A stretch of DNA of 15,273 bases from assembly GCA_000934385.1 (NCBI GenBank), contig KN880853.1:1-15273 (forward strand), read 5' to 3'. This document shows, in pieces, positions 1 through 8,164 of the stretch; the first letter of the stretch is position 1; each line of letters opens with the position of its first letter. Source of the DNA: Cylindrobasidium torrendii FP15055 ss-10. Taxonomy: Eukaryota; Basidiomycota; Agaricomycetes; Agaricales; Physalacriaceae. The position numbers were made by a program, and so were the translations under genes. The notes beneath the pieces were generated by a model. That model had not been told where the DNA came from. It searched no databases and worked only from the letters and a program-made list of their open reading frames with translations.

Positions 1-660
1 TCTACAAAATTCGCATGGCCTGCCTCCAGCCTCAGTGCCTATGAAGGCATCGGCATCGTCAACTGTAGCCCAGCAAGCAAAACCAGTCGCTCCCAAAGCA
101 CCAGCTCCACCGAAAGCGAAGGAGGGAGCACCTTGTAGGTTGAGTGTCCCCTGGTTGTCGCATTGCTGACAGTGTTGACAGTGGGTATTTCTACATATCT
201 CAACGGTCTTCCCGGCGCATCTCTCACCTCGACTTCCGTCGACCCGGTACAACACCAAACGAAGCTCGTGTGGGACGAAGAAGAGATGACGTTCGAGGAA
301 AATCTCCAACCCACTGAAAGGCAAGGGCAAAGAGAAGGACGTAGGCAAACGCCGCGCGTATGTGCGCGTCGTCACCAGCCTTGGCGGTGGCGAGGTACGA
401 GCTGCGTGGGGAATGGATCGAGTCTAGGTATTGATGAAGCTTTGGTCGAAGCTATATTTGATACTATCCTATCCAGCAACCGCCACATACCGCCGGGACA
501 GCTTGCAAGGGTTTGCCTTCGCAGTTTCACCTTCGATGATTTAATGACGCTCAATGATACTCTAGGAGTACGACCGCGAATCGACCAGAACCAAGCGCCA
601 CGTATAGTCGAAAAGCAGGAGGAAAATCGCGTGAAATGGGCTGGTCAACCATTTCCGACG
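1..660 (+). other. Unassigned, partly coding-like sequence upstream of the Sec24 relic
   Basis: No family is recognised. One frame at about 2-120 reads as a Pro/Ala/Lys-rich low-complexity segment (KPVAPKAPAPPKAKEGAP). Another frame at about 262-310 gives KLVWDEEEMTFEE, which looks like real protein. Near 328-385 a third frame gives RRAYVRVVTSLGGG. These pieces lie in different frames and are separated by stops, so no continuous gene can be built. Sec24 proteins have long, poorly conserved, disordered N-termini, so this could be the 5' part of the broken Sec24 copy that follows, or the remains of a separate gene. The left window edge cuts it off. Confidence 0.3.
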
Positions 661-2030
661 CTTCTAGGGAATGCGCCATCGCTTTCGACGACAGACTACT
701 ACGCGGTTGATCACGGCGACTATCCAGTTCTCCCAAGCAATTGGCTAATGCTTCAGGGAACTCATCTCCGCGGTTCGCGCGCGTCTCAACTTGGTCCTTT
801 CCACATACTTCCCGCCTGGCGTCCGACTGCAAGATAACGCTTGCTGCAATCCTCCAACCTCTTGCCGAGCCAGATTCCAGGGAGGAACCCGTTCCAGTAA
901 TGGATGCGCTCCCAGCACGGCGTCTTAGCCTATATCAATCCATGGGTACAACGGCTGGCTGGAGGGGGGTCATGGCGCTGCAATCTTTGCCAGGAAGTAA
1001 CAGAAGGTGCGCAACAGTGTATCCAGCTCTCCCGCCAACTCACGTTTCACAGTCGAACCGGAATACTTCTGTGGCTTGGATGCAGCGATTAGACGCGGGA
1101 CAACGACCTGAGTTAATCAAAGGAACCGTGGACTTTGTCGTATCCAAAGACTACTGGGCATCCAATCCACCCATCGGCCTCGAGCGACCCTACTTTTTCA
1201 ACCTCCCTCCAGCATCAGGCAAACGCGAGCCCCAACCCATGCGGTTCATCTTCGCACTCGACGTCTCCCACGGCGCAGTCGATAGCGGCTCACTCGCTTC
1301 GGCCTGCGGAGAACTCATTAACGCGTTCTTTGGTAACGAACCAAGCTTTTCGGCGGATGATGAGATGGCCATCACCACCTACGACGCTGCTATCCATTTC
1401 TACGACCTAGACAACGATAACGTTCCTATGCCTGTCATGCCAGACATCAACGATGTCTTTCTTCCTAAGAATTTATGACGGTCTTTTTTTATCATTAGCC
1501 AATCGTCCAGAAGCTCTATCAGCGTTACTACGCACACCGCCCACCCGATTCGAGGCCAACTCCTTCGTCAAATCCGCCATGGGGTCCGCCTTGCGCGCCT
1601 GCCGGGCTGCTTCGGTTAGTATCTTACTTCTCCGTATCCTGTGTGTGCTCACACGGTGCAAGGCAGGCCGAGGAGGACAGGTCATACTGTTCCAGCATAC
1701 TATGCCCAAGATCGGCACCGGCGCCCTACGAACAACCGTCGGAAATGGAGCTCGTCGATACGAGCAACGAGAAGACATTGTATAAGGCGCGGGACCTGAC
1801 ATGGGCACGCGAAGACCGCGCAAATGAAGGCATCGGCGTGAACGTCTTTCTCATGAACCACAAGTATGTCGATGTCGGGTCTTTAGGTAAGCACTTGATA
1901 TGGATGAAGGACCATGACTGACGAGCTAAATGGACGGTTGCATCTGCCACAGGCGGACGGATTGATTTTTTCCCTCGCTTCGACGCGGTCAGAGATGCAG
2001 CCATCTTCAAGGCGCAGCTACTATGTAAGA
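661..2030 (+). pseudogene. Broken Sec24-like COPII coat subunit, C-terminal half missing
   Basis: Sec24 is the cargo-binding subunit of the inner COPII coat on ER-derived vesicles. In order, the window shows LSTTDYYAVDHGD (about 688-720), GNSSPRFARVSTWSFP (from 756), LQPLAEPDSREEPVPV, then AYINPWVQ and WRCNLCQEVTE (928-1006), the second half of the zinc finger. An intron fits at 1007-1052, followed by EPEYFCGLDAA. The trunk domain follows: RPELIKGTVDFVVSKDYW, RFIFALDVSHGAVDSG, TTYDAAIHFYDL, PDINDVFLP, then RFEANSFVKSAMGSALRAC. An intron fits at 1615-1662, followed by GGQVILFQHTMP, then GIGVNVFLMNHKYVDVGSLG. Frame changes with no room for an intron occur near 915-922, 1085-1090, 1466-1475 and 1735-1745. 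The first zinc CxxC pair is absent. Homology stops at DAVRDAAIFKAQL near 2020, so the beta-sandwich, helical and gelsolin-like regions are gone. The identity is secure from the motifs. The pseudogene status is inferred from the lesions. Confidence 0.85.
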
Positions 2031-2840
2031 CTGTTCTGGTGCTCCATGAGAAGAGGCGGCAAAAGGCGGCATACTAGAGGAGTCAGGTCCTGTCAGGTCT
2101 CAACGCGCGGTCTTGCGTGGCGCATATACTGTAGGATACGTTGGTTCGCTGTAACGGGGATACATAATATCACCTGCACTCTAAAGCCATCACGGATCTG
2201 GGAGACAGAGCGACCAGTCGTCCAGAGTTCCACCGTTCATATACTCAAAGACATGTACATCTTCTATTAGAATCGAAAACTCCCCGGCAGGCAAAAGACA
2301 AATGGCGGGAGACAAAAACCTCTTCTGATTGGCTGCACACGGGTGATGCAATGGCTGACCTTGCTCACTATCCCGTGCTGTAAGCACGGGTCGCTGCTAG
2401 TATGTACTATGCGAGTACTATGTAAGTATGTAATCTAATCTAACCCGGGCCATTATTACTCGTAAAGTGCCGCTGCGACGGCAGGAACCTTGCTTGTTTC
2501 TGTTTGAGATAAGTTAGATACTTTTGAAAGTTCGGAGGTGGGATTATGATAGCGTAAGAAAGGGTGTTCATTCATTTATGACTGTTGAGCGCACCCCACC
2601 CGCCCCCCTTCGGGGGGCGGGTGTAAAGGGGTACTTAAGTAGAAGATATTTTGCCGCAGACGTTGGATGTTTGGCGATCAAGTGTTTGGCAATCAGATGT
2701 TGTGATGTATTTGCGATATGACTGACCCGGGTAGGAATATCGGGGTTGGAATGACCTTGACAAGCAAGGAGATTCTCACTGGGCATCAGATCACAGATGG
2801 ACGGCGCCGGTGATCGCTGGACTTACTGGCTTATACCATC
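2031..2840. other. Intergenic stretch without a recognisable gene
   Basis: No reading frame here resembles a known family. The frame downstream of the Sec24 break (about 2100-2140, STRGLAWRIYCRIR) faintly recalls the Sec24 segment after the trunk domain but is too weak to assign. The minus strand at 2214-2258 reads VHVFEYMNGGTLDDW, which resembles a protein-kinase hinge but has no kinase sequence around it. AT-rich short repeats occur at 2399-2445, and a strong GC hairpin at 2593-2632 is listed separately. A short imperfect tandem of TGTTTGGC(G/A)ATCA lies near 2668-2698. Confidence 0.4.
2593..2632. repeat. Very stable GC-rich hairpin (12-bp perfect stem)
   Basis: CACCCGCCCCCC at 2597-2608 pairs perfectly with GGGGGGCGGGTG at 2612-2623 across a 3-nt TTC loop. 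A further ACCC/GGGT pairing (2593-2596 with 2629-2632) extends it past a GTAAA bulge. It stands out against moderate-GC surroundings. The role is unknown. It could be a transcript-end structure, a residue of a repeat end, or a replication or assembly hotspot. Confidence 0.7.
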
Positions 2841-4084
2841 ATGAGCAACCTACTTACGCCTGCCTTAATGCGCTGTAAGCATGAAGTGTTCCACCGCATG
2901 TGCATGGACACTCAGTGACAACAACAGTACCTCCGGAAATTTGGCACGAAATACTCTGGCAGGCTATGGCAACAGCCGCGCCCATAGCTCGAGATGCAAC
3001 CTGGCTGCGCCTGGCTTGCGTGACTCGGACGTTCCATACGATCATTTGTGCTATTTCTCAAACACGCGCCTGGGTCTACCTCCGAGACCCTACACTCTCG
3101 TCAACCAGTGGCCATCCCATGTTCCAAGCCTCCCGTTTGACTGTGGTCATCAGCACTACCCTTGGGGAACAAGCAGCTACATCCCAGTCTGTCACAACGC
3201 TATTTTCTGACCATGGACCGGGCATAGAAGAACTTGTTTTCGAAGGAGATCAACGAGGATGGGACTTGATTCAAGTTCAAATTCCACCCAGTCGTCTTCC
3301 CAACCTGCGATCATTGGTCATTGAAAAAGGTATTGCAGCTCCGCAAACCCTCATTACCAACCATTTGCATCTCCTACACGCCAGTGTGGCTGATGGAGGA
3401 CTCATTGATCTTGGTATTCACCAATGCCGTCACCTCACTGAACTACACTATGCGCCCAACACCTTGAAAACATTCCTTAACGATGTGCCAACCTTATCAC
3501 ATTTTTCAAGACTACAAAAGCTCAAGGTGTTGTCGTGCAAGGAGCAATGGGGCATGGATTGGCAGGCCACTTCTGAAGACTCCATTACAGCGACACCACC
3601 CTCCCTGCCATTGTCCCTCCTCTCTTTGCACATGCCATGGGAACTTTCAAGCTCGCTCCAACATATTCCTGCGCTGCCATCATTGCTGGAATTTGGTATG
3701 GGCAATGGAAGTTCCAGTATTTGGGGTAGCATGCCGCGCGTTTGCACAGACAACATCACCGCGTTCGTCAACAGGTGCCCTACCGTCAAACAGCTCATCA
3801 TCCGCGATGTCAGGGCCCCCCTTGAACTTGGACTTTATACTCACTGGCACAAAATTGTGGACCTAGAGGTGACAGCTGGGCTGGATGAGGATTGGGCACA
3901 GCAACGCACCTTCACGCACTTACTTCGCCTTGTTGTTCACGCCGCCGCTCTGAATGTCCTCCCGCAAATTTCGGCACCCGCGCTTGTCAAATTCGAGATT
4001 GGAGGCACTTCAGCGCCCAGTGCGGTGGCTCTCAAACCATGGCTGGATCAACACAGGGAACTCAACGGTCTTTGGATTAGCTAG
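2841..4084 (+). CDS. F-box / leucine-rich-repeat-like protein
   Basis: This is a long open frame of about 390 residues ending LNGLWIS with TAG at 4082-4084. The N-terminus TVPPEIWHEILWQAM followed by WLRLACVTRTFHTII fits a fungal F-box-like domain, which in characterised proteins binds Skp1 and links targets to an SCF ubiquitin ligase. Irregular LRR-type strands follow: LPNLRSLVIEKG, CRHLTELHY, FSRLQKLKVLSC, CPTVKQLIIRDV, LLRLVVHAA and ALVKFEIGG. Substrate and partners are unknown. The start is uncertain. The open frame runs back only to a GTG at 2900, and its first ATG (2966) lies inside the F-box. One in-frame solution uses ATG 2841 (A at -3) with a 41-nt intron at 2875-2915 (GTAAGC...CTCAG), giving MSNLLTPALMRLTTTVPPE. 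Such an intron is very short. The gene converges on the second F-box gene. Confidence 0.72.
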
Positions 4085-4406
4085 ATATGTGTTCAATTGT
4101 ATAGTAGCAAAACCATGTAATCGACAAGTACATGAACTTGCCAAGCCCAGAATGCGCCCCGCTTAGCGCAACTTGGGTGACAACTAGCATCTTTTTACTG
4201 AGAAATCATTTCTTTAGCAACAAAGTATCACTGTAGATGGTTAAGAACAGGGACGACGGCGCAAAGGGTACGGTATGATAGCATAAAGACAGAGGTGATA
4301 TTAGCAGACGCGCAAAGCGAGCAACTAGGCGGGTGAAGGTCGTAAAATCGTAAACGGAGTCGTGACGATGGACAGAAATGAGGACAACTTAGGCAGGTTG
4401 CCCCTC
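4085..4406. other. Short spacer between convergent F-box genes
   Basis: This 322-bp tail-to-tail spacer must hold both 3' untranslated regions. I see no clear AATAAA signal on either strand, no repeat and no further gene. Confidence 0.5.
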
Positions 4407-6029
4407 TCACTCCATGTCGAAATCCATCCTGAAATGGGGAATGGAGATACTGAGGCGGATGAAGCGCTCAAAATTGGCGTCGAACCGTTCCATGTCGCAG
4501 TTCCGGAAGAAGAAGCTACGGAGGCTCTTGGCTTTGTCCACACCGAGCTCAGTCCTTTGAGTGCCCTTGGGTGGGAGAAGCCGTGCTTCGGCAACGTCGA
4601 ACATTGCGTCGAGAGACGCATTTCCCGTGAATTTTATGTGCTGCAGCGCTGGAGCCTGGCTAGTGTTGACCAAGGCCCCGAGGATCCCTTGACGCGGGTG
4701 ATTGACTTTGAGTGTGTGCAGAGAGCACAGGCGTCCGAAGAAATCCAGCCATACGTCCGTCCTGGCATTGACACAGTTTAGTTTGAGCGTTTGGAGTTTG
4801 TCCAGGGGAATAAGGATTGCTGGGACCGTATCATGCCATTGGTTGGGTTTTGCAAGGTAGCCTATGAACGCTGACATATCGGCGGAATCAATTAGGTCTG
4901 CGGACGCCGTCCGATGGAACACGTCGGAGACTTCCATGTCCTCCAACGACAAATTCTGGAGGTTTGGGCAGCAGAAGGCGAGCAGGACGCGCAGACTTGT
5001 CGTAGAATTGGATACGCCGAATTCCAGTTCGGCCAGGCCGGCCATCTCGGGAAAGTGAAAGCCTCTGCTGGGTATGCTCCTGAAGTCGGGCTCAGCAGCG
5101 ACGAGAGAGAGGCGCCACATATCCGGGCTGGTAGCGATGATCTGCGCCAGGGCTTCCCGCGATATCCTCACGTCGATAGGTTGCTTCTTGAGTTCGAGGG
5201 AGTGTAGATTGGACAGACCGGGGAGAGATCTTTCCCAATCGACATGTACCGCAACTAAAGAGACATTACGAAGGCTAGGAAGAGCGCGCCCGCCGAATAA
5301 AGGAAGGGGAGCCCCGTAGCTGGGTTCGAAGTGGGCTGAAACAGAGTCTGCGTTCGGGTCATCTTTGCGCACGATTGAGAGGGACTTGAGCGCAGGCAAG
5401 CCTACATTCTGGGTGCCACCCAGGAAAGCATAAATGGGGTTCCAAATTTCACAGGCCACAGAGATGGACTGCCAACGGTGGGCGTGCGGGGTGAGTAAAG
5501 CAAGAACGCCCTCTATCTGCTCCTCTTGAATAGGGTGGCCCAGCTCGGGGTTGAGCAAATCGTCGTCGTCTTCGTACCCTTCGAAGACGAGCCGAACGGA
5601 GCGTTCGTTCTTTTCCTCAAAGTCCCAAAAGTCATAATCTTGCACAAAATCCAGGTAAATATCGATTGGACGTCTCCCAGAGCGCGCAAGAGATTGCTCG
5701 ATGAGGTGGTGTTGCCGGTCGGGATTCGTGATGTATAGCGTAGTCCAAAAGTTGACGGTGCCGATGGCTATCTCGCGCCAGCGCCTACACACACCGGTGA
5801 ATACTCTCACTGATGCGTCGTAGTCGAGCGATAGGCGCTCGCGATGAACACTCGCAGCGAAGATGGCAGAAATGAGCTCGGTGGGAAGTCGATTGATGTG
5901 GTCGAGCGCTGTAGGCGGCGGAGCCGCTTGGGCTGGGACAAACAAGGGTTTCGCGCGTACGATGGTCGGGAGCGTGTGATTGGTACTTAACGTTGCCAGC
6001 GGGCTCCGGATACGATTGTTGCGCGCCAT
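4407..6029 (-). CDS. F-box-like domain protein with C-terminal LRR-like region
   Basis: This is an uninterrupted single-exon frame. The start is ATG at 6027-6029, in strong context (ACC ATG G), rather than the longer GTG-led frame to 6104. The product is 540 residues with TGA at 4407-4409. A Pro/Ala-rich lead is followed at about residues 42-95 by an F-box-like domain: INRLPTELISAIFAAS, then VFTGVCRRWREIAIG and VNFWTTLYI, the usual Agaricomycete layout. An acidic patch (YEDDDDLLNPELG) and irregular LRR-type strands follow, including LPALKSLSIV, LPSLRNVSLV, LSNLHSLELKK, CPNLQNLSLEDMEV, LDKLQTLKLNC, LCSLHTLKVN and APALQHIKFTG. By family it would be an SCF substrate adaptor acting with Skp1. The target is unknown. 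This is the best-preserved gene in the window. It is not a close copy of the neighbouring F-box gene, since the two differ in length and motif wording. Confidence 0.9.
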   Translation of the reverse strand: MARNNRIRSPLATLSTNHTLPTIVRAKPLFVPAQAAPPPTALDHINRLPTELISAIFAASVHRERLSLDYDASVRVFTGVCRRWREIAIGTVNFWTTLYITNPDRQHHLIEQSLARSGRRPIDIYLDFVQDYDFWDFEEKNERSVRLVFEGYEDDDDLLNPELGHPIQEEQIEGVLALLTPHAHRWQSISVACEIWNPIYAFLGGTQNVGLPALKSLSIVRKDDPNADSVSAHFEPSYGAPLPLFGGRALPSLRNVSLVAVHVDWERSLPGLSNLHSLELKKQPIDVRISREALAQIIATSPDMWRLSLVAAEPDFRSIPSRGFHFPEMAGLAELEFGVSNSTTSLRVLLAFCCPNLQNLSLEDMEVSDVFHRTASADLIDSADMSAFIGYLAKPNQWHDTVPAILIPLDKLQTLKLNCVNARTDVWLDFFGRLCSLHTLKVNHPRQGILGALVNTSQAPALQHIKFTGNASLDAMFDVAEARLLPPKGTQRTELGVDKAKSLRSFFFRNCDMERFDANFERFIRLSISIPHFRMDFDME

Positions 6030-6181
6030 GGTCGTATCGGGTCGTAACTGCGTATGTAGGACGTCAGCAAAAGATATCGTGGCTTGCAATGGACAATAGC
6101 GCACCGTCGTGAGAGCGGGAGATGAGGTGATGAAAGCAAGAAGGAAAGCAACGACCAGGGATTTATGTATCAGCTGCCGCA

Positions 6182-6194
6182 GTGTGTGTGTGTG
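6182..6194. repeat. GT dinucleotide microsatellite
   Basis: A run of about six GT units lies in the promoter region of the minus-strand F-box gene, between its TATA-like element and its start codon. Confidence 0.85.
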
Positions 6195-6220
6195 GCCACC
6201 GTGGAAGTCAAAACTAGAAG

Positions 6221-6229
6221 ATATATATT
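6221..6229 (-). promoter_or_regulatory. TATA-like element upstream of the minus-strand F-box gene
   Basis: The plus strand reads ATATATATT, giving AATATATAT on the coding strand about 190 nt before the ATG at 6029. The placement is plausible for a core promoter with a longish leader. No transcription start is known. Confidence 0.4.
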
Positions 6230-6249
6230 ATCGGCGTTTATAGCGCTTG

Positions 6250-7349
6250 CGCATCCATCCCCACTTTGATCACCTCCAGACTCCAGCCGTACTGAGTTCT
6301 GCCCTCAAATATGCTGCGGGTCTGTCTCAACAACGCCTCAAGGCGGTGATTATTGAAGCTTGAAATTCGAGGCGCCTTTGAGCCAATTTCTTATCTTCCC
6401 CAACCCTTCCAGAATTTCTCACAAAGCAGACGAAATTAAAAGCAAATGAGCCGACAACGTTAACGTTCTTCCATAAATTTCATAACTCACACCGGTTTGA
6501 CGGTTGTGAACTATATCTGTCGCCTAAATGGAGGTGTTTGTCAGTGGTGAAGTTTTGCGGCACTGGTCACGATGAGCATTCAGAGTACGGCAGTGTCCCG
6601 AGTCAGGTAGTAAGTACTCCAGTGCCCAACCGCAACGTCGAGCTAGAAATCGTATCATTGATTTTCGCCGCGCTGGTGATCTCCGCCAATTTGTTGGGCT
6701 TGATGTTCATGCTGTGCTTTGAATTGTGCCATCGATTCTGAATCACTGTCCTTTTGCATGCACTAGCACTGGCTACTAGTGGTCTCCAAGGTAGCTTGTT
6801 GCCTGGGTTCGACTATCCAACTTTCTTCGGGTAGTCGTCCGCTATCTCATCGCCTTCGATCTCTACATGCCCAATTTCCGGAATCATGTCATGATGAGTT
6901 GTTTCCAAAGCCTTCCCCGCGCGATAGGATTTTCTGGCATGTCCTTACATAACGCCTGCACCGGCTAGTAAGTGTGCATGTTGCCTGGCGGTGCTACCAT
7001 CTCATTTCCTCGACATATGTATAGACATTGTTCTGTAGCTTTCACCTTGACTCGTGCCACTGGGCCTTGAAGCCTTTCTGTCATGTCACTTTCTGAGAAG
7101 ACACTTGCACTTTCTGGTCAGGGTTATTCAAAGGCTCTTTATTTGTACGTGCTTTCGGATCCGGATTCCATTGTTCTCCGATCGCTGACCTGAGACTCTT
7201 GGGTATATTAGCTGCAAGCATTGGATATCGAAGTACCCGGGGGCCAGATACACGAACACAGGGGTATGCTCCTTATAATGTGTTATGGTCTATGCTGTCT
7301 AATATATTATGGATTGTCCCATTTACTGGGCTCAAGAACAAATAAACAG
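6250..7349. other. Sequence without a recognisable gene
   Basis: Only short frames occur. The longest lack an ATG in context: 6538-6741 begins at TTG, and 7221-7439 begins at TTG and runs into the start of the inverted repeat. The first contains a hydrophobic run (LIFAALVISANLLGLMFML), but nothing supports a real gene. The part next to 6230 is presumably the F-box promoter. Two weakly similar segments (about 6765-6870 and 6962-7020) share TTGCCTGG and a following CTATCTCAT-type string. Confidence 0.4.
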
Positions 7350-8101
7350 GCCTTTTGGGTCTTTCTTAAAGATCAGTGCCGCGGCCGTACAGAAGTGTAT
7401 ACTGTACGCAGAATTAGTCTGCAACAAAACTTAGGGTGAATTTCCGGCTGGTTACATTGACTTCAACCTTTTATTCTATACTGGCGTCATTTTACTCGAG
7501 CCATGGTAAAGTGCTCGCTTGATTGGACCCTCGAGTTGGTAGTCCTTTGGTGCCCCGCTCTCTTCATTTCTGGCAATTTCTGCCTTTGTGCTGGGTGCTT
7601 TCATTGGGGGTATTGCCTTTGATCTGGATTTTATGCGATGCTCTGCACTATGGTTCTTCAGAGGTTAGCGCAAATGGCCAGTTGGCAGTGAGGAGTCACC
7701 CGGGCCATGACATATTTGTAGCGTTGCAGGCGGCAACGGTCGCTTGACAAAGAGGACACGGGCGGCCCGCGTTATAAAAACCTCCCTCTCGAGTCGGGGA
7801 ACGCCATGAGATGGGGTTTGAGCGGACCACCAAGAGTGGGAGAAAGAGAAACAGTCAGCTATCTATACCCCGACGCATCGATCATCCCGATTCCCGACTG
7901 TTGATGGACACGTGGGTGGCGCATCAACCTGGTGTTCGCACGCAGCCTGGCTTAAATTGCTGACTCTACGTATATGTATGGATGTACATTGTACAGAAGG
8001 CTATTTACAGTGTACTCATTCAGCAACTTGCATGATCACTTTACTTTGAAGCAATCCTCAAGGTGCAATCATGCAATCAACCCATCATCATTACGCCGTT
8101 C
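7350..8101 (-). repeat. Left copy of a large diverged inverted repeat
   Basis: Read on the minus strand, this segment aligns with 8165-9060 on the plus strand. Shared blocks from the centre outward are: a perfect 28-nt block (8074-8101); GCATGATCACT; an atggaca...ggct(a/c)ttac stretch; TGGACACGTGG and GGCGCATCA; GATCATCCC; a CT-rich tract ending GTCC(G/A)CTCA; GGCGTTCCCC; ATAACGC(G/A)GGCCGCCC; CTACAAATATGTCATG; AAAGCACCC...AGGCAG; CAAAGGACTA; GGTCCAATC; and an AAATTCAC...AGTTTT...AGACTA block near 7410-7440. Relative to the other copy it lacks about 270 nt next to 7810 and carries about 70 extra nt near 7450-7520. The outer limit near 7350 is approximate. Confidence 0.8.
7861..7914 (-). promoter_or_regulatory. 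Mirror-image promoter-like module in the left repeat copy
   Basis: On the minus strand a CACGTG box (7909-7914) is followed by TATAGAT (7861-7867) and a CT-rich tract, matching 8361-8450 but facing left. The TATA match is poorer here than in the right copy. A separate plus-strand TATAAAAA at 7773-7780 lies within the left copy, where the minus-strand alignment to the other copy reads TTTTTATAACGC. Confidence 0.35.
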
Positions 8102-8164
8102 TGAGGACCCCTTTGGACAAAATTAATGGCACTTTGCGTTAGACTTTTGCATGTTTGCATTTGC

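Noticed and set aside
1007..1052. Apparent frameshift in the Sec24 relic after CNLCQEVTE
   Set aside because: A 46-nt GT-AG intron restores the frame exactly into EPEYFCGLDAA, so it is not a lesion.
2190..2387. Minus-strand frame with VHVFEYMNGGTLDDW, resembling a kinase hinge
   Set aside because: No other kinase motif (glycine loop, VAIK, HRD, DFG) occurs on either side, so it is most likely chance.
6538..6741. Small frame with a hydrophobic run
   Set aside because: It begins at TTG with no ATG in context, and has no splice signals or homology.
6760..6830. tRNA-like A-box and B-box strings (TGGCTACTAGTGG, GGTTCGACTATCC)
   Set aside because: Both have extra bases relative to the consensus, and I could not pair an acceptor stem or anticodon arm.
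7523..7747. Plus-strand frame with membrane-like residues
   Set aside because: It is antisense within the left repeat copy, starts at TTG, and the matching frame in the other copy has a stop.
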